This document shows, one piece after another, positions 1-8,373 of a stretch of 47,592 nucleotides of DNA. A model generated the notes under the pieces. The model saw only the letters and a program-made list of their open reading frames with translations, made no database searches and was not told the origin of the DNA. Position 1 is the stretch's first letter, and the number at the start of each line of letters is the position of its first letter. The stretch is from an uncultured Clostridium sp. (GTDB lineage Bacteria; Bacillota; Clostridia; TANB77; CAG-508): NCBI GenBank assembly GCA_945865665.1, contig CAMBEE010000012.1, forward strand, positions 1 to 47,592, in the 5' to 3' direction. Position numbers and translations under genes: made by a program.

Positions 1-692
1 ATCAAAAATTCTTCTGTTTTAAAAATGATAGAACAGACATAAAAGAAAATACAACAACAACAGTAGTAACAGATAACGCAACATCAAATGTAAATACAGT
101 TAATTATCAAGTTAAAGTAACTGCAAATGGTGGATTAAATATCAGAGCTGGAGCAAGTACATCGTATAGTAGAGTTGGTGGATATGTAAAAGGTTCAATA
201 GTAACTATATTAGCAGAAAGTAATGGCTTTGGTAAAACTGACAAGGGCTGGATATCTTTAGCATACACAAGCAGAGACATAAGTACATTAAATACTGTTC
301 AAACAGTCGGACAAACTAAGAAATTAACTAGAGCTAGTATCTTATATAGTAATTCAAATTTAACAGGTTATAAGTACAATTACAAAGCAAATACAACTAT
401 AACAATACTACAAAACATATCAAGTAATGTAGACAAAGTCCAAGTTAATGCAACAGGAAGAATTGCATACATAAATAATAGTAATTACACAAATGTATCA
501 GTATCACAAAATACAACTAGAAAAACAAAAGCCTGTACATTATACTCAAAATCAAATTTGAGCGGTGTAAGATATCAATATAAAGCTAATACTACTGTAA
601 CAGTTTTACAACATATAAATTCATATATAGATAAAGTAAAAGTAAATCAAACTGGTAGAATTGCTTATATTAATGTTAATAATTATATATAA
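1..692 (+). CDS. C-terminal part of a secreted SH3b-repeat protein (cut by window edge)
   Basis: The frame is open from base 3 to TAA at 690-692, about 229 residues, and the N-terminus lies outside the window. After a Thr/Val/Asn-rich linker comes a bacterial SH3-like segment (NGGLNIRAGASTSYSRV), then two related repeats of about 60 residues, each with a YxYKANTT core and ending TGRIAYIN. SH3b domains bind peptidoglycan peptides, so this is probably the wall-binding tail of a cell-wall hydrolase or endolysin; the catalytic domain is not visible. A terminator follows directly, so the gene ends its transcription unit. The SH3b call is fairly sure; the enzyme type is a guess. Confidence 0.7.
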   Translation, partial: QKFFCFKNDRTDIKENTTTTVVTDNATSNVNTVNYQVKVTANGGLNIRAGASTSYSRVGGYVKGSIVTILAESNGFGKTDKGWISLAYTSRDISTLNTVQTVGQTKKLTRASILYSNSNLTGYKYNYKANTTITILQNISSNVDKVQVNATGRIAYINNSNYTNVSVSQNTTRKTKACTLYSKSNLSGVRYQYKANTTVTVLQHINSYIDKVKVNQTGRIAYINVNNYI

Positions 693-696
693 AAAG

Positions 697-735
697 AAGA
701 GGTAAGTTGATTAATTTCAATTTACCTCTTTTTTT
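697..735 (+). terminator. Rho-independent terminator after the SH3b gene
   Basis: Nine-base perfect stem AAGAGGTAA/TTACCTCTT (697-705 and 722-730) followed by a T run. Confidence 0.85.
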
Positions 736-833
736 CATTTTATAGAGGTGTATAATTACATTGATTGGAAAATAAAATGGCTTAAAATTGATTGTAAAAG
801 CTTTATTTTTGGCTAAAAATAAGCATTTTTTAA

Positions 834-862
834 TTGAAATTACAGAAAATTTCTGTTATAAT
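834..862 (+). promoter_or_regulatory. SigA-type promoter for the small gene at 888
   Basis: TTGAAA (834-839), 17-base spacer, TATAAT (857-862). The TTG at 834 is therefore a -35 box and not a start codon, although the frame from it is open. Confidence 0.7.
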
Positions 863-887
863 ATTGACAGAAATGGAGGTTTTATAT

Positions 888-1049
888 ATGGATGAAATTC
901 AAAATACAATATTAATGAATCAACTACGAATCATGTCGGCATTACAAAGATTAAATTATACTATGCATACAGAACAAATTATACAGGACTTGGGGCAAGG
1001 CATAAAAGATACACAAAAAATTTTAAACGAAGATATAAATAAAAAATAA
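888..1049 (+). CDS. Small hypothetical protein, 53 aa
   Basis: Start chosen at ATG 888 because GGAGG stands 8-10 bases upstream and a promoter ends at 862. The peptide (begins MDEIQNTILMNQLRIMSALQ) is predicted mostly helical, amphipathic, with no membrane segment and no Cys. I do not recognise a family. It lacks the SQELD signature of Spo0E peptides. The next small gene has its own promoter-like sequence, so the two are probably separate units. Confidence 0.55.
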   Translation: MDEIQNTILMNQLRIMSALQRLNYTMHTEQIIQDLGQGIKDTQKILNEDINKK

Positions 1050-1059
1050 ATCTATAAAA

Positions 1060-1102
1060 TCGACACCATTCGACACACAAATTCGACATAATGTGATATA
1101 CT
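1060..1102 (+). promoter_or_regulatory. Three Spo0A-box-like repeats ahead of an extended -10
   Basis: TCGACA at 1060 and TTCGACA at 1069 and 1082; the last two are exact reverse complements of the TGTCGAA core of the Spo0A box. The third lies near the -35 position of an extended -10, TGATATACT (1094-1102), ahead of the small gene at 1123. The match is seen; control by Spo0A is inferred. Confidence 0.4.
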
Positions 1103-1122
1103 AACAATAGAGGTGATGAATT

Positions 1123-1296
1123 ATGGATAAAGCATATGAAAATTCATTGCAAATGATAAAATATTTAAAAATAAGACTAACAAGAAAACAATATAACCAG
1201 TTAGCAGTAAGATTTAATCTGTTAAGTGCTGATAGCTTACAATACATATCAAGAAATAACTTTGACTTTTTAGTTAAGAAAACAATTAGCTCCTAA
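1123..1296 (+). CDS. Small hypothetical protein, 57 aa, possible HTH-like fold
   Basis: ATG at 1123 follows GAGGTGATG with good spacing; TAA at 1294-1296. The sequence has a basic centre (LKIRLTRKQYNQLAVRF) then LLSADSLQYISRNNF, a pattern of short helices seen in small DNA-associated phage or plasmid proteins, but I cannot name a family. The stop codon sits inside a terminator hairpin, so this is a monocistronic unit. Its promoter carries the Spo0A-box-like repeats, which suggests expression at the onset of sporulation or stationary phase. Confidence 0.55.
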   Translation: MDKAYENSLQMIKYLKIRLTRKQYNQLAVRFNLLSADSLQYISRNNFDFLVKKTISS

Positions 1297-1313
1297 GGGG
1301 GCTTTTTCTTTTG
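1287..1313 (+). terminator. Terminator overlapping the stop codon at 1294
   Basis: AGCTCC-TAAG-GGGGCT stem-loop followed by TTTTTC. Confidence 0.7.
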
Positions 1314-1480
1314 GGAAAAGTAATGCAATTTTAATGCAACAACATAAATATTTTTAAATAATAAAAAATATGTAAAGATTAAAAACATAGTTATATCAAC
1401 CCATTTAAGTATTTACAAATAATTTAAAATATTAATAAATATATCAAAATATACCATATGCACAACAATAATATTAATAT

Positions 1481-1562
1481 AAAAAGACCGAAACTTTATA
1501 TTTTGAGTTTTGGCCTTTTAAATTTTAAGACTAGAGCCATCAATGTGTTTCTAGTCTTTTTC
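1481..1562 (+). terminator. Two consecutive hairpins in the 1313-1767 gap
   Basis: The first (1481-1520) pairs AAAAGACCGAAACT with AGTTTTGGCCTTTT imperfectly. The second (1527-1562) is a perfect nine-base stem AAGACTAGA/TCTAGTCTT followed by T5C. The second is a convincing terminator; neither has an obvious gene ahead except the small one at 1123. I see nothing else in the gap apart from a short direct repeat TAATGCAA near 1321. Confidence 0.6.
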
Positions 1563-1767
1563 TAATTCATCATCAAATGGTTTGTGCATAGTGTGACCTC
1601 ATTACGAATTTTAAACTTCTAATATTTAGTATAGCTAAATTTACATAAATTTGAAAATTAATTGCAATTTGTTAGAAAATATAGTAAAATATAGTAGATT
1701 GATTGGAAGTTATAAATAAATTTTATGCAAAAATATGAATAAATAAAATTGAAAAGAAGGTAAAAAA

Positions 1768-3021
1768 ATGTTGGAAAAATTAGGAATCAGTACAGAATTA
1801 GAAAATTTATCAAAAGAAGTAGAAAATGAAATAAAAGAACAATTTAAAGTGATGGACGAAATATGCGAAAAAAATAGTATGAAAGTTTTATCTGCATTTC
1901 AAGAATGTAACTTACAAGAAATGCATTTAAACTCATCAACAGGATATGGAATTGATGAAGCAGGAAGAAACAAAATTGAAGAAATATATGCAAAAGTATT
2001 TAAAGCAGAAGATGCACTAGTACGTGCTCAATTCATATCTGGAACACATGCATTAGCAATAACTTTATCTGCATTATTACGTCCAAATGACACAATGATT
2101 AGTATAACAGGAGAACCATATGACACACTTCAAACTGTTATAGGATGTAATGATACAGAAAGCAAAAGTTCATTGAAAGCATTTGGAATTAAGTATGAAC
2201 AAATAGAACTTGTAGAAAATGATTTTGATATAAAAACAATTCAAGAAAGATTAAAAAAACAAGATGTGAGATTAGTTGAAATTCAAAGGTCAAGAGGATA
2301 TTCAACAAGAAAAAGTTTGACAATTGAAAAAATTGAAAAGGCAATAAAAGCAATTAGAGAAGTCAACAAAGATGTAATAATTATGGTTGATAATTGCTAT
2401 GGAGAATTTGTACAAGATAAAGAACCAATAGAAATTGGAGCAGATATTGCAGTTGGTTCATTAATGAAGAACCTTGGAGCCGGAATTGCAACATCTGGAG
2501 CATATATAGTTGGAAGAAAAGATTTAATAGAGCTATGTGCAGAAAGATTAACTGCACCTGGAATTGGAAAAGAAATAGGACCATCATTAGGACAAAATAC
2601 ACAATTGCTAAAAGGCTTATTCTTTGCACCACAAGTTGTAGCATCTAGTGTAAAAACAGCAATATTTGCAAGTAGAATATTAGAAAAATTAGGATATGAT
2701 GTTGAACCAAAATATGATGAAGTAAGAGCAGATATTGTTCAAACAATTAAACTTGGAAGTGAAGAAAATTTAGTTAAATTCTGTCAAGGAATTCAAATGG
2801 GTTCACCAATAGATTCAAATGTAATTCCATTTCCTAGTGATATGGGTGGTTATGAGGACAAGGTTATAATGGCAGCTGGAACTTTTACAGAGGGGTCAAC
2901 AATTGAATTGAGTTGTGATGGACCAATTCGTGAGCCATTTATTGCTTATATGCAAGGTGGGCTTACTTATGAGTATGGTAAGTTGGGTGTCCTTAAGGCA
3001 ATTCAAAAAATGAAAAATTAA
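1768..3021 (+). CDS. PLP-dependent methionine gamma-lyase-like protein (YnbB / aluminium resistance family)
   Basis: 417 residues, the usual length of the Met_gamma_lyase-like family that includes Bacillus YnbB. The fold-type I PLP-binding parts are visible: RAQFISGTHALAITLSALLR near residue 87, a VDNCYGEF Asp motif near 208, and SLMKNLGAGIA near 232, whose Lys is the likely Schiff-base residue. Family members are annotated from weak homology to Cys/Met metabolism enzymes; the true substrate is unknown. AGAAGG stands 7-8 bases before ATG 1768. In Bacillus ynbB sits near glnR/hfq; here the next gene is a flavoprotein, separated by a long inverted repeat. Confidence 0.85.
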   Translation: MLEKLGISTELENLSKEVENEIKEQFKVMDEICEKNSMKVLSAFQECNLQEMHLNSSTGYGIDEAGRNKIEEIYAKVFKAEDALVRAQFISGTHALAITLSALLRPNDTMISITGEPYDTLQTVIGCNDTESKSSLKAFGIKYEQIELVENDFDIKTIQERLKKQDVRLVEIQRSRGYSTRKSLTIEKIEKAIKAIREVNKDVIIMVDNCYGEFVQDKEPIEIGADIAVGSLMKNLGAGIATSGAYIVGRKDLIELCAERLTAPGIGKEIGPSLGQNTQLLKGLFFAPQVVASSVKTAIFASRILEKLGYDVEPKYDEVRADIVQTIKLGSEENLVKFCQGIQMGSPIDSNVIPFPSDMGGYEDKVIMAAGTFTEGSTIELSCDGPIREPFIAYMQGGLTYEYGKLGVLKAIQKMKN

Positions 3022-3026
3022 AAAAA

Positions 3027-3128
3027 TAGGGATTGGGGGACGGGTCTTGAATCCCGAAATTTTAAAAATACCATAAATAATTAATTTATATAATTTTTAG
3101 GGATTCAAGACCCGTCCCCCAATCCCTA
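3027..3128. repeat. REP-like element: 29-base perfect inverted repeat
   Basis: Arms 3027-3055 and 3100-3128 are exact reverse complements and contain GGGGGACGGGTC; the loop is 44 AT-rich bases. It fills the gap between two genes of the same strand. It shares the GGGGACG/CGTCCCC core with copies at 27.7, 32.2 and 37.6 kb. Confidence 0.9.
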
Positions 3129-3146
3129 AAAATTTGGGAGAAAAAT

Positions 3147-4454
3147 ATGAATGTAATAGTAATTGGTGGAGGTCCTGCTGGAATGATGGCTGCGATAGCT
3201 TCTGCTGAAAATGGAAATAATGTAATTTTATTAGAGAAAAAAGAGAGACTTGGAAGAAAGCTTTTGATTACAGGTAAGGGAAGATGTAATATAACATCTT
3301 CTTTGCCAATTGAGGAGTTTATACAGAATATACCTGGTAATGGTCAGTTTTTGTATAGTGCTTTTAAAAATTATACAAATAATGATATAATAAATTTTTT
3401 AAATGAAGAAGGTTTAGAAGTTAAAGAAGAGAGAGGAAATAGAATTTTTCCTGTAACAGACAAGTCATTGGATGTTTTAAAATGTTTTACAAAAAAATTG
3501 AAAGAGTTAAATGTTAAAATCGAATATAATATGGAAGTTACTGAAATTGTTCCAAAAGATGAAAATGGAAAATTGAAAGTGAAGACTGTAGAGAACAAAG
3601 AAAATAACGGAGGCAATATCCATAATAGGTATAAGAATAAAAACAATATTAAAATTTTTGAAGCAGATAAAGTAATATTAGCAACTGGTGGCAATAGTTA
3701 TCCGCTAACAGGCTCAACTGGTGATGGATATGAATTGGCTAAAAAATTGGGACATACTGTAACTAAAATCAGACCATCATTGGTTCCTTTGGAGGCTTTT
3801 GAACAAAATATGTGTAAAGATTTGCAAGGTTTATCTTTAAGAAATGTAAATATCGAATTAAAAAATAAGGAAAATAATAAAATTATTTATCAAGATTTTG
3901 GTGAGATGCTATTTACACATTTTGGAGTATCAGGACCTATAATTTTAAGTGGTTCAGCACATTTGGTTAGATATAAGAATATTGATGAGCTTTTGAAAAA
4001 TAAAAAAATTGTTTTAATTATAGATTTTAAACCAGCATTATCTGAAGAAAAGTTAGATGAGAGAATATTAAGAGACTTTGCAGAGTTTAAAAATAAGCAA
4101 TTTAAAAATAGTTTAGATAAATTGCTGCCACAAAAGTTGATTCCAGTAATTATTGAAAGAAGTGGAATAAATCCTAATAAAAAAGTTAATGAAATTAATA
4201 AAAAAGAAAGACATAGACTTGTTAATTTATTAAAGAATTTTGAAGTTACTATAAGAGGATTTAGACCTATTGATGAGGCTATAGTTACAAGTGGGGGAAT
4301 AAATATTAAAGAGATAAATCCCAAAACAATGGAATCTAAATTAGTTGATGGTTTATATTTTGCTGGTGAAATTATTGATGTTGATGCTTACACTGGAGGA
4401 TTCAACCTTCAAATAGCTTATTCAACAGGATATACAGCCGGAAATAATATGTGA
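3147..4454 (+). CDS. HI0933/YhiN (BaiN)-family FAD-dependent oxidoreductase
   Basis: 435 residues. The N-terminal Rossmann dinucleotide motif is GGGPAGMMAA (residues 7-16), followed by the family-typical GRKLLITGKGRCNITS near 36-51, then ATGGNSYPLTGSTGDGY near 179 and a C-terminal FAGEIIDVDAYTGGFNLQIA. This matches the HI0933-like flavoproteins, whose characterised members reduce or oxidise small organic substrates; the natural substrate here is unknown. Residues about 145-165 hold an Asn/Lys-rich insertion that looks like a surface loop. GGGAG before ATG 3147. The stop overlaps the beginning of a degenerate repeat that leads into the yigZ-like gene. Confidence 0.88.
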   Translation: MNVIVIGGGPAGMMAAIASAENGNNVILLEKKERLGRKLLITGKGRCNITSSLPIEEFIQNIPGNGQFLYSAFKNYTNNDIINFLNEEGLEVKEERGNRIFPVTDKSLDVLKCFTKKLKELNVKIEYNMEVTEIVPKDENGKLKVKTVENKENNGGNIHNRYKNKNNIKIFEADKVILATGGNSYPLTGSTGDGYELAKKLGHTVTKIRPSLVPLEAFEQNMCKDLQGLSLRNVNIELKNKENNKIIYQDFGEMLFTHFGVSGPIILSGSAHLVRYKNIDELLKNKKIVLIIDFKPALSEEKLDERILRDFAEFKNKQFKNSLDKLLPQKLIPVIIERSGINPNKKVNEINKKERHRLVNLLKNFEVTIRGFRPIDEAIVTSGGINIKEINPKTMESKLVDGLYFAGEIIDVDAYTGGFNLQIAYSTGYTAGNNM

Positions 4455-4556
4455 CAAAATTTGACAAAAGTGTGGGACAAACTCAGACAGTTATAATTGC
4501 CGTATTTAATAAAATTTGAGGTAAATGAAAACTGTCCTGTTTGTCTCAAAAAGGGA
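4452..4556. repeat. Degenerate REP-like element (GGGACAAAC / GTTTGTCTC type)
   Basis: GGGACAAACTCAGACAGTT near 4474 and AACTGTCCTGTTTGTCTC near 4530 form an imperfect inverted repeat around an AT-rich loop. It begins at the upstream stop codon, and its right end runs into the AAAAAGGGAG ribosome binding site of the next gene. Confidence 0.6.
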
Positions 4557-4561
4557 GAAAT

Positions 4562-5200
4562 ATGGAAAAATTTATTTCAATTAAGGAGAATGTACAAACT
4601 GAAATAGTTGTAAAAAAATCTAAATTTATATGTAATCTGATAAAAGTAGAAAGTCAAGAAGAAGCAGAAGAGTACATTAAAAAAATCAAAAGAAAGTATT
4701 ATGATGCAAGACATAATTGTGTAGCTTACAGGGTTATAGAGAATGAACAAGTAGTAGAAAAATCAAGTGATGATGGTGAACCATCAGGGACTGCAGGTGG
4801 ACCTATGCTTAATATTTTGCAAAAAAATAATTTGGGCAATGTTTTAGTTGTAGTAACTAGATATTTTGGTGGAATATTACTTGGAACAGGAGGCTTAGTT
4901 AGAGCGTATTCAGATGCAACACTTGATGCAATAGAAATTTCAGAAAAAGTTGAGAAATGTATAGGAATAGAGGCAGAAGTAGAATTAGATTATAATAATT
5001 TGGAATCTTTTAAATATTATTGTAAAAAAAATAATATTTATATAAAAGAATATGATTATTCAGAGAAAATTATTTGTAAAATACAGCTAGAAGAGGGGAA
5101 TAAAGGAAGATTAGAAGATGATTTTAATACAAAAAAAGTTAATTTGATAAATTTAAAGTTTTTATCTAAAAAATTAATAGAGAAAAGTATAATAAATTAA
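4562..5200 (+). CDS. YigZ / IMPACT family protein
   Basis: 212 residues from ATG 4562, chosen because AAGGGAG lies 6-9 bases upstream; an in-frame TTG at 4541 would start inside the repeat. The family pattern is clear: KKSKFICNL near the N-terminus, YDARHNCVAYR, SSDDGEPSGTAGGPML and VVVTRYFGGILLGTGGLVRA. The family is related to IMPACT/YIH1, a regulator of GCN2 in eukaryotes; the bacterial role is poorly known, with ribosome or RNA binding proposed. The C-terminal third is the small ferredoxin-like DUF1949 region. A strong terminator follows. Confidence 0.88.
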   Translation: MEKFISIKENVQTEIVVKKSKFICNLIKVESQEEAEEYIKKIKRKYYDARHNCVAYRVIENEQVVEKSSDDGEPSGTAGGPMLNILQKNNLGNVLVVVTRYFGGILLGTGGLVRAYSDATLDAIEISEKVEKCIGIEAEVELDYNNLESFKYYCKKNNIYIKEYDYSEKIICKIQLEEGNKGRLEDDFNTKKVNLINLKFLSKKLIEKSIIN

Positions 5201-5258
5201 TGTTTTTGTAAATAATTGGAAAAAATAATTGAAAAACATTAAAAATAATAATATAATC

Positions 5259-5288
5259 AGAACTGTAAAAAATTTACAGTTCTTTTAT
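5259..5288 (+). terminator. Terminator between yigZ-like gene and spo0A
   Basis: Perfect 11-base stem AGAACTGTAAA/TTTACAGTTCT with a 3-base loop, then a T-rich tail. Confidence 0.85.
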
Positions 5289-5364
5289 TTATTGAGAACA
5301 GAAGATTAGCAAACATGATATACATAAAATATCTAAAAGAAACTAAAGATAGGGGAGATAAAAA

Positions 5365-6183
5365 ATGAAAGAAAAAACAACTATTTTAATAGCAGATGAT
5401 AATCAAGAATTTGCTCAAACACTTGCTAAATATATTCAAGAGCAAGAGGATATGGAAGTGATAGGTATTGCTAAAGATGGAGAAGAAGCAATAGATATGA
5501 TTGCTAATATAATGCCTGATGTAGCATTATTGGATGTTATTATGCCACATCTAGACGGTATAGGGGTTCTTGAAAAAATGAATATGATAAAATGTGATAA
5601 AAAGCCACTTTGTATAATGCTTTCTGCTGTTGGACAAGATAAAATTACTCAAAAAGCAGTTGGACTTGGAGCAGAATATTATGTTGTAAAACCTTTTGAT
5701 ATAGAATTATTAATAAAAAGAATAAAGGAATTAAAGAATTTTATACCAAATAGAAGTACAGATACTTTTATTACAAGAGATGTAAAAACGCAATATGTAG
5801 AAATTCCTGAGGATGGAATTAAAAATCAAGATAATTTGGAGGCACTAGTAACTAATATAATTCATGAAGTGGGTGTACCAGCACATATAAAGGGATATCA
5901 ATATTTGCGTGAGGCTATTATTATGGTTGTTAATGATATTGATGTGATAAATCAAATTACTAAAAGTTTGTATCCTAAAATTGCTACAAAATTTAACACA
6001 ACTCCAAGTCGTGTAGAACGTGCAATACGTCATGCTATAGAGGTCGCATGGGGTAGAGGAGACCAAAAGACAGTTGAGAAAATATTTGGTTATACAATTT
6101 CAGCTGCTAAAGGGAAGCCTACGAACAGCGAATTTATAGCGATGATTGCTGATAAGTTGAGATTGGAATTAAAGAGTGCGTAA
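5365..6183 (+). CDS. spo0A: Sporulation master regulator Spo0A
   Basis: 272 residues, normal for Spo0A. The N-terminal receiver domain (about 1-125) has the acidic pocket IADDN, the phosphoacceptor Asp in [12 protein letters not shown] and the Lys in YYVVKPF. The C-terminal DNA-binding domain carries the family hallmark [19 protein letters not shown] and the recognition region [21 protein letters not shown]. Phosphorylated Spo0A binds TGTCGAA boxes and starts sporulation. GGGGAG precedes ATG 5365. The usual neighbour spoIVB is absent; instead the gene is isolated by terminators on both sides. I could not identify a convincing SigH promoter in the 75 bases upstream. Confidence 0.97.
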   Translation: MKEKTTILIADDNQEFAQTLAKYIQEQEDMEVIGIAKDGEEAIDMIANIMPDVALLDVIMPHLDGIGVLEKMNMIKCDKKPLCIMLSAVGQDKITQKAVGLGAEYYVVKPFDIELLIKRIKELKNFIPNRSTDTFITRDVKTQYVEIPEDGIKNQDNLEALVTNIIHEVGVPAHIKGYQYLREAIIMVVNDIDVINQITKSLYPKIATKFNTTPSRVERAIRHAIEVAWGRGDQKTVEKIFGYTISAAKGKPTNSEFIAMIADKLRLELKSA

Positions 6184-6186
6184 AAG

Positions 6187-6216
6187 AACCGTGTCAAAAT
6201 AATGACACGGTTTTTG
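6187..6216. terminator. Bidirectional terminator after spo0A
   Basis: AACCGTGTCA/TGACACGGTT stem (6187-6196 and 6203-6212) with T run on the + side and TTCTTTTA on the - side, shared with the convergent small gene at 6219-6341. Confidence 0.85.
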
Positions 6217-6218
6217 GC

Positions 6219-6341
6219 TTATTTTTTTGAAATTGCTTTTGCAATTTTCTTTTCATTTTTGCATGTGCAAGGAATGAAAAATAAAAAAATAATTGCAATT
6301 TCGTCCAATGCTGTCCTAAACTCTACAAAAAATTCTCTCAT
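6219..6341 (-). CDS. Small membrane peptide, 40 aa, convergent to spo0A
   Basis: Minus-strand ATG at 6341 preceded by GAAAGGAAC at 9-10 bases; TAA at 6219-6221. The peptide starts MREFFVEFRTALDEI, then one hydrophobic stretch AIIFLFFIP, a CTC pair and a lysine-rich tail ending AISKK. This reads as a single-pass small membrane protein with a cytoplasmic basic tail. It shares the bidirectional terminator with spo0A, which supports a real gene. An overlapping plus-strand frame (6202-6417) has no ribosome binding site and is rejected. Confidence 0.5.
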   Translation of the reverse strand: MREFFVEFRTALDEIAIIFLFFIPCTCKNEKKIAKAISKK

Positions 6342-6483
6342 AATAAGTTCCTTTCATAAGCTACTAAATAAGTATCAATTACATTATAACATAAAAACAA
6401 AATTATGTAAAATCTAGAATGTAATAGAATAAAACAACGATAAAAAAGCAAACTAAAATAAATGTAAAAAAGGAGTGAAAAAA

Positions 6484-6723
6484 ATGAAAACATCTTTTAT
6501 AAAATATGAAAAAGACTATCAAATTCCAAAAATATTAGGAATGAACATAGAAGAAATAAAAGAACCAGAAGAAATTGACAATAAAATAGAAGAACTAAAA
6601 AAACAAAAATATACAACAATAGTAATACCAAATGAATTAGCAAGTTTTTCACAAGATATAATAAGTAAATACAAATATGATCCAACATTAAATATAGTAA
6701 TAGTACCATCAAAAAATAATTAA
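6484..6723 (+). CDS. Small protein resembling V-type ATP synthase subunit F
   Basis: 79 residues from ATG 6484; AAGGAGTG lies 8 bases upstream, so the GTG at 6475 is inside the ribosome binding site. The order EEIDNKIEELKKQKYTTIVI, then PNELASFSQDIISKY and a terminal NIVIVPSK follows the V-ATPase subunit F pattern (regulatory central-stalk subunit), but no other V-ATPase genes are nearby. It is more likely a stand-alone relative with another role. It precedes sipL by 64 bases and may be co-transcribed. Family call is tentative. Confidence 0.55.
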   Translation: MKTSFIKYEKDYQIPKILGMNIEEIKEPEEIDNKIEELKKQKYTTIVIPNELASFSQDIISKYKYDPTLNIVIVPSKNN

Positions 6724-6787
6724 ATTAGGAATAAATCAAAAACAACCTCATATACATTTATAAAGAAAAACTGTAAGGAGGTAAAAA

Positions 6788-8335
6788 ATGATAGAAGCAC
6801 AAAGAGAAAACTTAAATATAAATAAATTAATAGCAGAAAGAAAAGAAATCATATTAGCAGAGGGAGATATGATAGTACCAGATTCAAAGCCAGACATTTT
6901 GAACACAATTGGTACAAGTGGTATAGCATCAATATATAAAAAAGAGGTGCAAAGTGAAAAAGTAAGACTGGATGGAACGGTAAATACGTACATAATGTAT
7001 ATGCCAGACGGGGCAGATGACACAGTAAGAGGGCTAAACACAAGTGTCGATTTTTCAGAAAGTTTGAATGTTCCAAACTGTCAAGAGGGAATGAATGCAA
7101 TTTCTGATGTCAAGATAAAATCAATAGAAGCAAAGGTGATAAATGGCAGAAAAATTAGCATTAAGGCAACATTGGAAGTTAACTTGAAAATTTATTCAAA
7201 TGATAATGTTGAGATAATAAATGAAGTTCAAAACGAAGATGATGTTCAAATTTTAAAGGAAGATTTAAAATTAAATTCATTGGTGGGAACAGGTAGTACA
7301 AAGATTTATGCAAAAGATAATATTCAAATTGATAATATGGATAATTTGGCGGAGATTTTACAAGCACAGGTATGTTTAGTTGATAAGGATATAAAAATCA
7401 GTTATAATAAGGTTTTGACTAAAGCAGAAGCGGAAATAAAGATAATGTATCTAACTGAAGACAATAGAATAAATATTGTTACATATAAAATACCGGTTGT
7501 TGGATTTATTGATATTCCAGATGTGTCAGAAGAAAATATATGTGATGTAAATTACGAAATTAAAAATATAATTATAAAACCTAATTCACAAGATGAACAT
7601 TCAATATATGTCGAAATAGAAATAGAAGTAACTTGCTGTGCATATGAAGAAAAGCAAATCAATTTGATTCAAGATATGTATAGTCCAACTCAAAACTTGA
7701 ATTTTGAGAAAAAGCAAATTACAACAATGACTAGCAAACAGAATATTTCAGGTGTTAAACAAATAAGAGAGAAAATTAATATGAGTGATATTGATGGTTT
7801 GAATTTGCTTGATGTAGAGATTACGCCAGTTATATTAAATGAAAATAAAATTAATACTAAAATTATGTATGAAGCAGAATTGAATATGAAATTTATTTTC
7901 GAAAACTCTAGAAAACAGATAAATATTAAAGATGCAAAAATTCCATTTGAATATATAATTGAAAATCTTCAAAATGGGGAATCATTAAATACAAATTGTG
8001 ATATGGGAATAAAATCACAAGATTTTATAATTCAAGATGGTGGAGATATTAGTTGCAATGTTGATGTTCAGGCTGACACAAGTATGTATAGAACTGCAAA
8101 ATTGAATATGATAGATAGCATAGTTGAAGACGGTGAGAGGGAAGAGCAAGATTATAGTTTAGTAATTTATGTTGTAAAAAAGGGTGATACTTTATGGAAT
8201 ATTGCCAAAGAATTTGGTAGTACAGTTGATGGAATTGCCAGAACAAATGGAATTGAGGATAGAAATAAAATATATCCAGGTCAAAAATTGTATATACCAA
8301 AATTTGAAAAAATTTCGGAAAAAGTGTATGAATAA
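6788..8335 (+). CDS. sipL: SipL-like spore morphogenesis protein (SPOCS/DUF3794 + LysM)
   Basis: 515 residues with no signal peptide. The bulk is made of DUF3794/SPOCS-type modules (for example an N-terminal EIILAEGDMIVPDSKPDIL, the signature of the family), followed by a C-terminal LysM domain with YVVKKGDTLWNIAKEFG near 460 and PGQKLYIPK. This architecture is that of Clostridioides difficile SipL, which binds SpoIVA through its LysM domain and helps encase the forespore with coat. AGGAGG precedes ATG 6788. yunB, another sporulation gene, follows 38 bases later. Confidence 0.9.
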   Translation: MIEAQRENLNINKLIAERKEIILAEGDMIVPDSKPDILNTIGTSGIASIYKKEVQSEKVRLDGTVNTYIMYMPDGADDTVRGLNTSVDFSESLNVPNCQEGMNAISDVKIKSIEAKVINGRKISIKATLEVNLKIYSNDNVEIINEVQNEDDVQILKEDLKLNSLVGTGSTKIYAKDNIQIDNMDNLAEILQAQVCLVDKDIKISYNKVLTKAEAEIKIMYLTEDNRINIVTYKIPVVGFIDIPDVSEENICDVNYEIKNIIIKPNSQDEHSIYVEIEIEVTCCAYEEKQINLIQDMYSPTQNLNFEKKQITTMTSKQNISGVKQIREKINMSDIDGLNLLDVEITPVILNENKINTKIMYEAELNMKFIFENSRKQINIKDAKIPFEYIIENLQNGESLNTNCDMGIKSQDFIIQDGGDISCNVDVQADTSMYRTAKLNMIDSIVEDGEREEQDYSLVIYVVKKGDTLWNIAKEFGSTVDGIARTNGIEDRNKIYPGQKLYIPKFEKISEKVYE

Positions 8336-8373
8336 TTCTTTTATAGTATATAAATATGAAGGGATTTGCAACT

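Noticed and set aside
834..887. N-terminal extension of the small gene from TTG 834
   Set aside because: The TTG is the -35 box of a promoter with 17-base spacing; ATG 888 has the ribosome binding site.
888..1049. Spo0E-like identity for the 53-residue peptide
   Set aside because: No SQELD-like motif in the expected second helix; only size and helicity fit.
2381..2644. Leu-rich minus-strand frames inside conserved genes (also for example 8049-8762 and 28652-29230)
   Set aside because: They are antisense shadows of well-identified genes, with no ribosome binding sites and codon use typical of reversed AT-rich coding DNA.
6202..6417. Plus-strand hydrophobic frame after spo0A
   Set aside because: It starts inside the spo0A terminator with no ribosome binding site; the opposite-strand 40-residue frame is better supported.
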